Below are positions 50,077 to 61,799 of a DNA stretch of 64,000 nucleotides, in pieces. How positions within the stretch are numbered: the stretch's first letter is position 1; every line of letters starts with the position of its first letter. The notes below the pieces were generated by a model. It ran no database searches, had not been told where the DNA came from, and saw only the letters and a program-made list of their open reading frames with translations. The DNA comes from Campylorhamphus procurvoides (lineage: Eukaryota; Chordata; Aves; Passeriformes; Dendrocolaptidae). The translations under genes and the position numbers were made by a program. The DNA is taken from NCBI GenBank assembly GCA_013396655.1, contig WBMV01005154.1:523047-587046 (forward strand), read 5' to 3'.

Positions 50077-50693
50077 TGTGGAGGTGTCATGCTTTTATTT
50101 ACCCATTCACCACAACAGACAGTTATTCCTTATCATACTGAACACCCAAGAGAGTCCCTTGAGCATCAGAACCTCGCCAGGACTGTAGCCAGGCCTCCTG
50201 CTCCCCAAGGAGAACTGGAGGAGGAGTAACACTTCTCACATCAAGGCCACCCTGCAACATCTCACCAAGACAATCCACCCTGTCTTTTCTGTGAGAGCAA
50301 GAAGATGCCAGCCTGAGAAGAGCCAGCTGATGAGCCAAGCCAGGGCAAGTCTGCCAAGGGACTATATGTACAAGACCCACAGACATGATTTCCCAAGCAT
50401 CAGCTCCCCATAAACTGCATGGGCATGCCAGTTGTGGTAACTCTTGGAACATCTTGTATAGCATCTTATATAACATCTTCTAGCAAGGAGAAAACACTGG
50501 GAAGATGTGTAAATATTACAACTAGTCTTTCCCCAAGGAAACCAAGACCGTAGCCTTTCTCAGGTACAAACATGGGTCACATAAATTAAGTCCACTGGGG
50601 AGAGGCAAATCACAACCTGGAGATATTCAGAACAAGATAAGTCTTCACACTTCAGTGTCAGATAATCTGCCCCATATCACCCATATCATCACA
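50077..50693 (-). mobile_element. Possible solo LTR of an endogenous retrovirus-like element
   Basis: Read on the minus strand, this 617-bp segment begins TGTGATGATA and ends ...CCTCCACA, so it has the TG...CA termini of an LTR with a matching TGTG/CACA pair. In the right order it carries a TATA-like TATATAAG (complement of 50465-50472) and an AATAAA polyadenylation signal (complement of 50094-50099) shortly before its 3' end. Composition is richer in GC than both flanks. A 117-codon minus-strand frame (50123-50476) falls inside it and has no recognised domain. Against the call: I see no flanking target-site duplication, the interval from TATA to polyA signal (about 370 bases) is long, and I cannot match it to a named family. 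No retroviral gene is present. Confidence 0.33.
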
Positions 50694-51589
50694 AAGCAGC
50701 TGTATTATTTTTTGTTGCAGTAGTTACAAACATTTTCTAAACAATATGAGTAGTATGCAGTTGAAGTCACACACACAAGTATATTGACCAAATCAGTTTT
50801 TTTTTTTTTATTCTGTAACCAAAGAAGCAAAGGGAGAAAAAGAAGGAAGTATACTATGAGTAGATCATTACTACTGTTCTCTGACATCTTTCAAAATGAG
50901 AAATCTACAGAGCAAGCTAGAGCTGAAACACAAATGAAGATATTCCTTCCTCTTGACACCCAGAAAGAACCTCACTGAATAATTTCCCAGTAAGATACTG
51001 GCGCAAATATTCCACCTAATGACAGGCTCAAGTACTGACCCTGCAAGTTGCTCATTGGGTGGACCCCTGAATTTCTAAAGACTTCCAAGACTCCTTCTTG
51101 CACAACTGAAACCTAATTATCAATGTTTTCTTAAGATATTTTCTTCCACCTTAGCTCTAAAGGTTATAAAACACATGGTTCCTGGATTCCAATCAGAAAC
51201 CCAGAAATCTATAAGCAATGTGTGATTCAGATGCCCTTCAGTGCATCAGAATGCATTTTAGTACAGCTCTAAAATCCTAAATCACTCCGTATTATTTATC
51301 TCCAAACTTCCCTCTATTTTAAATGTCATGGTGTCAGGCTAAGTAATAAAAAGTTTAAAAGCTAATAACTGAACTCAACCAGTAACATCTGAACACTGTA
51401 TTTAAGGCTGAAAATACTGATGGGATATTTCTATTTTCAGATGAAAGGATAATTATTTTTCTTCTTTATTTTTTTGCCAATAAACTAGAATTTAGACTTC
51501 TCTGCAGTCACAATGAAAATGTGACTATGCAATCTCCAGTACATACAGATGCAGCTCTAAGCTAATCATAAAAAATAGTATTTCAGATG
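50694..51589. other. AT-rich intergenic sequence, no gene recognised
   Basis: T run at 50798-50809. No exon, RNA gene or repeat family recognised. Confidence 0.5.
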
Positions 51590-51800
51590 ATCACACATTT
51601 TTCAGCTTCATCTGCTCTTTTAGAGATTTTTCTTAACTATAAATTGAGCGCTGGAATTTCATTTGCTTTTCACACTAAATTGCCTCCAAGATTTTATATT
51701 CATTAAAATAAATGCCACAAGTTGTGTTTTAGATTGTGGAACTTTATCCTAATAAAATAGCATATTACAGCTAAATCCTCACATACAGGTAAAGTATAAA
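51590..51800. promoter_or_regulatory. Possible conserved non-coding element
   Basis: Non-repetitive AT-rich block with 'ttgagcgctggaatttcatt' (51644-51663), TTTGCTTTTCACAC, 'tattcattaaaataaatgcc' and TCCTAATAAAATAG (MEF2/homeodomain-like AT words). It has the texture of an AT-rich enhancer; no alignment available. Confidence 0.22.
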
Positions 51801-52179
51801 GACAAATATGAGTTATGCTAGGAGATCAAGTACTTTTCCTTACATCAGAAAATAAGTGGCCCCTTTCACCTTAAAAAGTTAATATGAAAATTCTTCACCT
51901 CTCTAAAATAACAAAACCCACTTGAATGCTAGCAAGTCATGTCTGACATTTGTATAAAAACAAAAATAATCTGCTGTCAGCAAAATGTCCGAGTGCCTCT
52001 GTCACTCCTCTCAAACATGAACCTTTCCTTGACTACAAGGGTTTTGCTGTTACACTCTGCTCATTAGAATGGAATTTGTGTTAACTTCCATGTACCACGA
52101 CTTACTAATAGGATTGCTAGCAATTATTATACTGAAATGAAATCAGCACAAACTATTAGATCTGTTTAAACAAGTTAAA

Positions 52180-52310
52180 AATAAACCTTGATTAAATGTT
52201 CTTTTTAAAGAAACTGCTCATTAGGGCTGCAGGGCTTTCCGATAAATTGGTGTTTCATTAACATCAAAGCATGAATCAAGTTTAAACTCACTTACCAAAC
52301 AAGTTATACG
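52180..52310. promoter_or_regulatory. Possible conserved non-coding element
   Basis: Mixed block with 'ccttgattaaatgttctttt' (52186-52205), CTCATTAGGGCTGCAGGG, a CpG in 'ttccgataaattggtg', CATTAACATCAAAG (TCF-like) and CATGAATCAAG. Candidate only. Confidence 0.22.
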
Positions 52311-53379
52311 TAAAAAACAGCTTTAAAAAATAACCTGGATTACAACCATCACATAAGATAGTAACTAAATGGGCTCCTTTTATTTACAGAGGTTCAGAGA
52401 TTTCAAAAGAGAAAATGCTTTCCATGAGGCAGGAGGGAAAGGATATAGAGCAGAACTGTTGGTATCCACAGGCACCAGATTTATTCCTTGAGCTGGGATG
52501 CACACTGCAGTTTGCTAGTATGGAGCCAGAAAGGCACTGTGGGTACTGAACTTGCAAGAGAGGACAAAAGCACACTGTTTATCTCCAGTGTGCTTACCTA
52601 TAAAGAGGAAAAAACAATTAAAAATCAAAAAGAAAATGGAGTTGGAACTTGAATACGGCTTAGGCAAGCCATGCGTATTTGCTTGAATATTTTCTGTGTT
52701 CTGTTTCTAAACCTATTGTGTGTCCTGTAGGCTGAGAATACAGATCCTATGTGAAATAAGTCCAATGAAAGGATGGAGGTTAAAAGTGACAAAAGCTTGC
52801 AAAGCTGCCTGAGAGGAAAATCTTATTTTCCCAAGCATGCTGCAATGTTGCAATTTATCCTAAGAAGCCAGACTTGACAATTTTATCACATGTATTTAAA
52901 AAATAGTCTAATTAACAATTCTTCTGCCATCCCTCTTTAATGTGAAGAAAGACTTTACATGGTTTTTGAAAAGGCAGTGCTGAACTGGGCAGCTTCTCAA
53001 TATAAAGATGGTTTTATAACACTGTCTTGCAGTTGTAAGAATTATTAAAAGAAATGGATTAACAGTAACTCATTATAAACAAATGTACTCATTACATTAT
53101 ACCAAGCAGTACATATATTTTGAAAAGCATTTTTAAAATGGCTTTCTGATATCACTACCATAACAGATCATGTAGTCTTTTTAACTTAGTCTGTCCCTTT
53201 CTGCTTCCATCTTGTAAAACCTTCTGCTACCTTTCCTGCTCCAGTATTGCAAAAATGTTCTGGTTTAAAAAGGAAAACCTCCCAGTTTAAGTAATTAATA
53301 TTTCTTAATTAAATTCACCAACCCATGGACAATGAATTCTTTATAAAACTGTGAGCTTGCCTAAAGCAACAAAGTCACA
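52311..53379. other. AT-rich intergenic sequence, no gene recognised
   Basis: No exon, RNA gene or interspersed repeat recognised; short frames only. Confidence 0.5.
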
Positions 53380-53695
53380 CTTTTGTTAAAGCATTTTTAG
53401 TGTGTATTTTGCACAATTTTTTAAAGTTTAACCTCTGTGGATCAATGTGCTTCCTTAAAAGACTTTAATAAATTAAAGTGCAGAGAGCTTTTTTTCACCA
53501 GGCAGAAAAAGCTGATGAGACAGGTTTAGTTTAATCTCAGGCAATAGAAGTCATTAACCATTCTCTCAGGGATTAAAATATAGCTTGCCCTTTTCTTCTC
53601 TCACTTATCATTAGCATCACTTTAATCTCCCAGCGTTTCACACTGCTATTTTAATCATTACTTACTGCCTTTTGACAAGTGCAGAACATGCTTTT
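53380..53695. promoter_or_regulatory. Possible conserved non-coding element
   Basis: About 300 bases without repeats, rich in short AT words separated by conserved-looking mixed sequence: 'actttaataaattaaagtgc' (53462-53481), 'aagtcattaaccattctctc' (53548-53567), CTTATCATTAGCATCAC, ACTTTAATCTCCCAG and TTTTAATCATTACTTAC. Multiple TTAATC/TTAATCA homeodomain words and a GATA-type TTATC lie within 100 bases. After 31.34-31.58 kb this is the AT-rich block I would test first. Confidence 0.3.
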
Positions 53696-55055
53696 TCTCA
53701 TTGAGGCAATATCCTGGTTTTAGCTGACAAATGTAGGACATAATGTAAAAATATCAAAGTGACATCTCTTAAACACACCTTCATCATAAAAATCTCTAAA
53801 GTTACAATATTCCTTTGTCTAATGTTTCTATTGAAATTATCATTTGAAAGGTTTCTCTCTTCCACAGAGGCAAAAGTTTGCTCTAAATAACAAAACAAAT
53901 AATTTCAGTAAACGGATACAGAGAGTACAAACATTTCAGGGTTTTTTAAAAATATACTTCTTAACATTTTTGTATATCGCAGCTATATGATCATATATTT
54001 GCAGGTATTTCTTGCAGACAGAAAGAGTCTTCTAACATCACCAGGCAGAACTCAAATACATCATTCAAAATGCTGACCTGCATTATTTGATATTTTATTG
54101 TTCACTAGCCTTGAAAAAAATAAAGCAAATATCTTTCTCTGTCACTTAGGTATTTGTGACTTACTCGCTCTCAAGATGAATTTAAGAGGGGGGAGGTGTT
54201 GAAGCTAATGTCATATATAATACTGTTTGAAGCAAAAGCATTATAACAAGCTTTCGCTTTTATTGAATATTTTACTTGAACCTCCACAGACACATTTTAA
54301 ATGTTATAATCCTTTCATTTTGGGAAAACCCTACAAAGTTTATTCACAGCTCTACAACTTTTAGTCCCATTTAACACTAAATATATTATCCAGGGTACAA
54401 CGTGTGGTCAAACAATCCATATTACAAACAAAATCCCATGGGATTCATAAAGTTATTAAAGTTTCCTGTCATCCTTAGCTTTAAGTAAATGAATAATTAA
54501 AATATTTAAAAGACTTTCTTTGAAATTCTATTTTGATTCAAAAGCAAAAACAAACTAACAAAAATAAATTGGTAATGATAGAACTGAAGAAATTATTTTA
54601 GTTAGTACTAACACAGTTCCTAATGTTTGGCCCCAAGGTCTTTAATCTAGTCCATCTGTAATGATCTCATAGTACTTTCAACCATTATTTAACTGTTAGA
54701 AGAAAAAAAAACTATGTTGCACTATATGTTTCAACAATAAAATCCCTTCTTAAGCTTCACAAAGCAGAACAATTCATTATTTGATCTCTTTCCAGGTTCA
54801 AAGTCTGTCTTATTGCAATACTTCAAAGAAATATGTAATCAAAGACAAACAGCTGTGAAAACAATCTTTTATTACTTTATTATCATCTAGCATATATCTT
54901 TAGGGTAAACCAATGAAAATGCTATACAAATAAAACAAATATTTCTTTCAAATGTCTCCTTAACTATAAATAGACATATAGTTATAATCATTTCAAGGTA
55001 GGGCCTGGTCCTAGAAGGTGCAACTACAACTCCCACCCTGGTATTTCACAAGAGC
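53696..55055. other. AT-rich intergenic sequence, no gene recognised
   Basis: No exon, RNA gene or repeat family recognised. It contains short G-rich and A-rich patches ('gaggggggaggtg' near 54187; an A run near 54702). Confidence 0.5.
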
Positions 55056-55235
55056 ATGTCTTTCGCTAATTAGATCTTGATTCTGCAAAAAGCCAAGCAT
55101 GCAAGCAATTTCATATTTATGAACTGATTTATATCTTTCAGTTGCAATGTTAATAGGAGTGCTTTTTAGCCTGTGAATTGTATTTATAGCTGTGCAGTCA
55201 TACTTTAATTTCCCATACCATATATTACATTACTC
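55056..55235. promoter_or_regulatory. Possible conserved non-coding element with palindromic homeodomain site
   Basis: Contains the perfect palindrome CTAATTAG (55066-55073), the paired or LIM-type homeodomain core, next to 'atcttgattctgcaaaaagc', then CATGCAAGCAATTTCATATTTATG, GTTAATAGG and GTATTTATAGC. No repeat. Conservation untested. Confidence 0.28.
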
Positions 55236-58200
55236 AGAACAATATTCAGGTTGTCAAATCAAGTATTTTGAAACTGAGAAATCTGTAATCTCAATTTTGC
55301 CTCCTTTTACATGTTACATTATGTAATAGTTATTTAATTATGCGATCACACATGGTGGTTTTTCTAAAGTTTTTTGTTTTAGCCCATGCTCTGGGTAGGC
55401 TGTATTAAGGCAGTTATTCAGTAATTTTGTATGCATCATCCAGACAGTGTCCACAGTTTATCAGACAAGAAATATAGAAATAGTTGGCTTCCTGTGCTAT
55501 TTTTTTTTGACATTCATTATAAACCTCACAGATTATAACTAAAACAAGAAGATTCTTTTCCTAATATATACCTATACATAATTTTTCACATATAGCATGA
55601 AATAATCATAATTAATCCAGCACAAGGAGAATCAGTGAGAAAGATGACACTAGGATTCAGGAACTTTCACCTTCCCCATGTGCACATTCCTCTGCTACGC
55701 TAACAAACATGCTGAGCAGCCACTACTTCCATTCATTTCAATGGCTGTAAGGAGAGTAACAACTGCTACAAGTAAGAGCCCACATATCTCAAGCTGAGCA
55801 CCCTGAAAATGAATTATATGCAGTTAGTGGCCATCTGCCAAATGTTTTAATTGAGTTGCTCAGCATCACACAGACAGCCTGTGACAGAAACAGGGACAAA
55901 ATTGGGTTTGCCAGAGTGTCTTTCTCTTGAATCAATCACAAAAAGCATCCTCTCTCTTTTTGCAGCCCTTGATTTGTTCCAGTTCTTGCAGAAAATGAGC
56001 CAAAGTTCCTATAAACAACCATCCGGTGCACCAAAATAAACAGGGATGCTAAATAAAAAATAGCATAGGATATACTAAATAAAAACTGTATTCTAATAAT
56101 AACAACAACTTAGTGCAAATGCTCCATGGCCATTTAAAGTTGGGTGTTCAGGACTTCTCAGGACTTGGCTTTGTAATACAAATATATAAATATATATACA
56201 TATACTCCAATCTTGCTTCGCAGTACGACAGATTTAATTGATTATTTAGTCTTAAGCATTGCATAAAATATTAAGTTATTGAACATCAGCTTCAAATAAG
56301 CAGCAGAAGATTGTAGGAGCTGAAATGAGTTATTGGGGCCACAAGACTGGGTCTAGCTGATCCAGGATATGAAGAGCCTTGTTCACCTTGTTCTCCCCTA
56401 TTTCCTTCCTCTCGAGGTTCTCCTCAAAGTTGGCAGAATTGGAACTCTGAATCCACGTACTTGCTTTCATTTGTTATGAGGATCCTTGTCTACTTCTCTT
56501 CATTTTCCTGACCATCTACCAGCCCGATAAAATAAATTATTTTGTCTGGCTGGCAGAATTTCATTCAGGAACACAAGCAAGGAGAGGAAAGACAGTATGT
56601 TTCAAAAGCACTTGTCTAAGCTAACCCACACCAACAAAAAGCACTCTGTTGATTTCCCATCTTTCTTTGAACAAAATTTTCAGTTTCTGCCACAATGCTC
56701 AAAACACAGAAAGTTCTTCCAGACCAGATTTTCTTAAGAGGAGGGAATTAAGCAGTTTGTTACACATCAAATGTAGTGATAAAAATCACAACGATCTGCA
56801 AACTAAGCCACCTTATTTTCAAATGGGTTTACACTTTAGATCAGCACAATATCACTGAATTCTTCACAAAGAGCTTAGCTGTCTTGCCAGGAAAAAAACA
56901 TCAAATGCTGCTAAGCCCTTAGCATCACCACACTATGAAACATTTTTGAAAGCACTTTCCTGAAAATTGATAGTCAACATTCAAGACTAAAGAGAAGAAA
57001 ATGGAAGTGATGTTCTGATCTACCAAGACAAACATATTGAATATCTCACAAGATCCTGACTTCTCATGTTTAAACCAGTACCATCAGAGCTACCTCTGAA
57101 TCTAAAGAAATGTTATAGCAAAAAAAGATATCGTTCAGTAGTTACAGCCAGTATCATCTCAATCACATAATGTGATGTCTCAGCAGCAAATTAACAGTTG
57201 GAGTAGAAATTTTTCTTTAACTTCCTAAGGTTATCCAACAGTCCACTCTGGAATTAACTGGTAAGGTGGACCTTAATCAATTATGGTAGACATCCCATCA
57301 ATTTTTCTTGTGTCCTACAAAATCAGCTACAGACTAACAATTTCACCTAATGCAAGTTTCCCCATTTTCAGATAAGAAATAAAGATTATTCAGTAAAATA
57401 AGATGGAGAAAATACTTCTTTCAGTCATATAATCTGAACTGCAAGTCAACTTCTGTATTCTTCTTTTATGTATTTATATATGTGGGGGTCATTTTCTGAT
57501 GACCAACTGTAAACTTTAAGAGGTCTAACATGTATAAAAATAGTTCTGCTGCACCAGTTTGTACTAAAAAGATCACACAAATGTTTCATGAGTGGCCTAG
57601 GAAAGCAAATCACATATGTAGTGAAATGATGGACTAAAATCATTACTCCAGGTCCTTTTAGCTATGGATTTTATGATTCAATGTTTCAAATACGATACTA
57701 TAATTCAGCTGGAAAAGCTGTTCACATACCTATGACAAACATTCTCTCCTCAAACACTTGCAACCCACTTATACAAAAGCTGACTAGATGTTACATCCAC
57801 TAGATGTTAATCCTTGGGAAAAAATATCTTGCTGGACATAGACAATCAACTCCTATTGCATATTGCTATGTGAATGTGCCATCTTTCCTTAGATAGATGC
57901 AAGTTTGCAAATGAAGCAGAAAAAGGAAAGGGTTGCAAGAATTTCTTCTTCAAAAAAGGAAAGATGTTGTTTTATACAGTTCAACCAACTAATCAAATCG
58001 TTGAGAGATCTGCCACTGAATTCAATTAGAACAGAACAGTGCCTTTGGTTACATGAGTTTCTGTATACATAAATTTTATAAGCGGGTAGACTGACTCAGC
58101 AGAAACAAACAGATGATATCAGCAAAGGTAGTCTTCAAAGGTTAACACTTAAAACAAGAATCAAAATAAGGTAGCACAAGGAAAAAAGAGCAATAGACAT

Positions 58201-61200
58201 TTGCCCTCAGTCTCAGTTCCACCCATCTTTATGAGAAGCGGTGTCAAGTCACGTCTTTTTTCTCTTCTTACCAAATTATAGCCCTTCCAACAAGTAATTA
58301 TGTAAAGGCAGAGTGAAACTGAGATTGGGTTAGTCACTTGCTTATGAGTAAACAGGCAATAGTTACTGACTTAAGACATTACTATTTTAATTATTATTAT
58401 AAGCACACTCTTATCAGATATCCATATTCACCCAACTGTTCAGGGATTTTCTTGTAAAATTGGGATAGAAAATATTTTAATTTCTTTAGTGTTGCATGGC
58501 TTATAAAGCCACAGATGAGGTTTCCAGATCTCCAATGCTCAAAGTACATGCTCAGCATTCCACCAGACCTTAATTTTAAAATTATGCTTAAGTTCTGAGC
58601 TGCTTATGAAAGCTACCTTGTCTTCAGTTTTAGGTGCTTCCTAAAATACTATCTCTTTCTATACGAACGCTTCAGTTAATCTGGGGCATAGTTGCTTTCA
58701 CTCACAGTAATGAACCTGAAGACTCATCTACATTTAAGAAAATAATAAAGAAACACAGAAGCTGTAAAATGTCTTAACACAGTACTAGAGTTCTCGCTGG
58801 TATATAGGCAACTTCCTATATGAGCACTGTCTATGCCAGCATTGCAAACCAGTGGTTTACCATCCTTTTGATCCCAATACTGTTATACTAGTTAATAATT
58901 TCTTATCTATAATACTATAATACAATTAAACTTGATGCCCATCTAAATGGAATAGCAGAAAAACAACTGAATCCAAGTGCAAACAAAGCAAATATGTCCT
59001 TCTGGGATAGGTTTGCTGAGAGCACCTTTCTATATGGAAATACAAAAGGTATTTCAAGTATTGTTCAGATTTTTATGTCTTGTTCAGGGAATGGGTTCCT
59101 AGCAAAGAAAAAGAGGGAATTCACCAGCATAGCAGAAAGGGAAGAGACATCTAGACTCTGATTAGGTGTAATTTGCATCTGATGAATAAAGAACCATCTA
59201 AGCTACACATTGAGTGTTTGTCAACGCAGTAGAAAAATGATACCTTTCAATTTCTGTTTTCTTTTAAAAAAATAAAATAGTTAATGCAAATGCATGTGAT
59301 TCACCTGAGAAACAGGATTCCTTTTATGTAATACATTTCTTCATACCTACATATGGTACATTTTTGGGAACTTATAAACCTTAACAATGCCTACAAAGGA
59401 CATTGACACTAACAAAAAACTGATATTAATTTGTATGTTTCTATTTCAGAATGAGTTAACTAGAAGAAAGATCATCAAGCTGTTTGTTGTCTTCTAAAAG
59501 AAGAAATATAAAGGAACCTTTTTTTAATTTCAATATCATTAAAAAATACTTCATACAACAAAAAAAATTTTCCTTCAGTCAGACTGAACTTAAGACTTGG
59601 AAAAGTATGTTGAGAAGACAAAAGGATCTACATAATAAGCTATTTGTATGAACAGCTTACCAAAGATTTAAAGCCTCAGTGAAAATGTTTAGAATCTTCA
59701 AAATCTAAGAGTTTTTTACACATTCACTGAGGTTCGGGATAAATGACTGGTATACTGGTAATAGATAAAAGCATGATGTGATGGAGGCAAAAGGTTGTTA
59801 AAGAACTAGAGTAACTACATGAGATCCAAGAGAACCGAGAGGAGAAAGACCTAACTATATAAAACTTCTACTATGTGTCTATTTAGCAGTGGCTGGGATT
59901 CCTAAAGAAGGAGAAAAAAAATTTCCCCTAATGTAACAGAAAGTTAAATTACTGGTCTCACAATACATTCTAGAAACATAGCAGACCATGAAGAATACAC
60001 TATTTCAAATCTATCCCAATATTTTTTCAGCCGACAGGAAAGACAGCTGTCTTAAGGATCCTCTGAAGACTACATAAAAAACACAAGTCATCACAATGTG
60101 TGTCAATATTTGCACTGAGATCTTTATAACAACAGATATCTACATGAAGAAAAACATGTTTATCCACCCTTTGGGTAGGATGGTGAAGTGTGATTATTCT
60201 GCCCCTTCCCAAACCACTTCTGAAGCTGGATACTTCTGGGATTCTTCTAGGTATCCCTGTTGCAAGATGCCCTTAACATGCCCCTCTGCATGACAACAGA
60301 CATACCAAATCACAGGAAAAACTTACTTTCTCCTAGGAAAAATTTAAGTAAACGGATTTTGTAATGTACCCAACAAATTCTGTGAAACTAATCACAAAAG
60401 TGAACTCACAGTTTGGCCCTTCTTACCACCCCCCTCAGAATCCTTTCAGCAGCCTCAAGCTCACACCCAAGAGCTGTTTATCAAAAGCATCCTGGTGATC
60501 TCTACTGTTAAGATGTACAGTAAGTGAGATAATTCTTTAAGATAAATTGTGTTTAAGAATTAAAACATCTTGGAAAAACAAACAGACAAACCCATCAGCC
60601 CATCAGTGAAAAGTACAAAGCAAAGTATGCCATCTGTACAACATCAGAAACGTCATTAGCAAGCAGGGATATTTTGGGCTACCCAATATTCAAATTTGCT
60701 GTCTAAAATCTGAATAGGTTTTTACTCAAAAGTCTTGATGATTTGCTGTTAAGTGCAGAATAACCAGGATTAAAAATATAAGTACTTATTTTAATCATTC
60801 CATGATTTAAATTCTGCAGACTCTAATTGCAAGGGAATGAGGACAGGGACATGCAAGGCAAAAGCTACTTCCATATAAAAAGGTTTTATAGCTGAACACT
60901 AATGGAAAAAAAATAACCTCCTAGCTATGACATCGTTGTTTCACCATTAGCAACCACACAGATCAATGAAAAACACGCCAAAAATTCAGGGGGAAAAAAA
61001 AAGATGAGACTTTGCCCCCCTGTCATAGGATGATTTTTTTTTGCCTTCCAAAATATGGAATTTTTAAGTGGGACATGAATTCACAGATCAAAGTGCAAAA
61101 ATCACCAAGCTGTCATAGACACATGCAGGCGTAAGAGTACTAAAAATATATGAGCTTGCTTGAATATTATCATGCTTCCATCCAGTAGCATGTTCACACA

Positions 61201-61535
61201 AGTACACAGCCCTTAATTCTTCACATTATTTCCAGCTATTCGAGAGAGCCCTGTCCAGTGCTCAGTGCAGCACAGCACACACTGTGTGAGGAAATATTCA
61301 GCGCAAATAAGTCTTAACTGCAATTTAAAATCTGTTGCAAGGTCTCTCCTTACTTTATCAAAAGTTCTGTCACAACTATGCAAGGATATTAAATATTTAT
61401 TTGCAACATCTGAAATCTCAAAGATTTTCCCAGTATAAATGAAATAGAATTTAAAAATGAATTGGGGACTTTTGCTTTGTTTTAACTCCAGTTAAGGGTT
61501 ATAAAATATGCATTAGAATGGGCTGGCACAGATTA
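55236..61535. other. AT-rich intergenic sequence, no gene recognised
   Basis: No exon, RNA gene or interspersed repeat recognised. TA-rich patch at 56178-56206, T run at 55500-55508. Frames of 60-70 codons only, no domains. Confidence 0.5.
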
Positions 61536-61680
61536 AGAGAACACAAAGCATTTATAATTTTCTGTTTACCACTTTTCCCAAGAAGTCTAATTTATTTGCC
61601 CTAGGGAATTATACTTTCCATAATATTTAACATTCTGAATATGATGTGATTTCTATAAAGTAGGTCATACAAAACTTGTA
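61536..61680. promoter_or_regulatory. Possible conserved non-coding element
   Basis: AT-rich, non-repetitive block: 'cacaaagcatttataatttt' (61542-61561), GTTTACC (FOX-like), TCTAATTTATTTGCCC and CATAATATTTAACATTC. Candidate only. Confidence 0.18.
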
Positions 61681-61769
61681 GAGGAGTCTCAGAGGGTGGG
61701 GAGGAAGGTTAAGCAAGCCTATTGTTTGTTCTGTTTACCACACATGGTAAACTGACAATACTTACACAC

Positions 61770-61799
61770 TTTTTTTTTTTACTCTATTTTTTTTTTTTT
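61770..61799. repeat. Two adjacent T homopolymers
   Basis: T runs at 61770-61780 and 61787-61799 separated by ACTCTA. Low-complexity; no associated retrotransposon body recognised. Confidence 0.9.

Noticed and set aside
50123..50476. 117-codon minus-strand frame as a gene
   Set aside because: No domain; it sits inside the LTR-like segment and starts at its TATA-like region, so it is better explained as non-coding repeat sequence.
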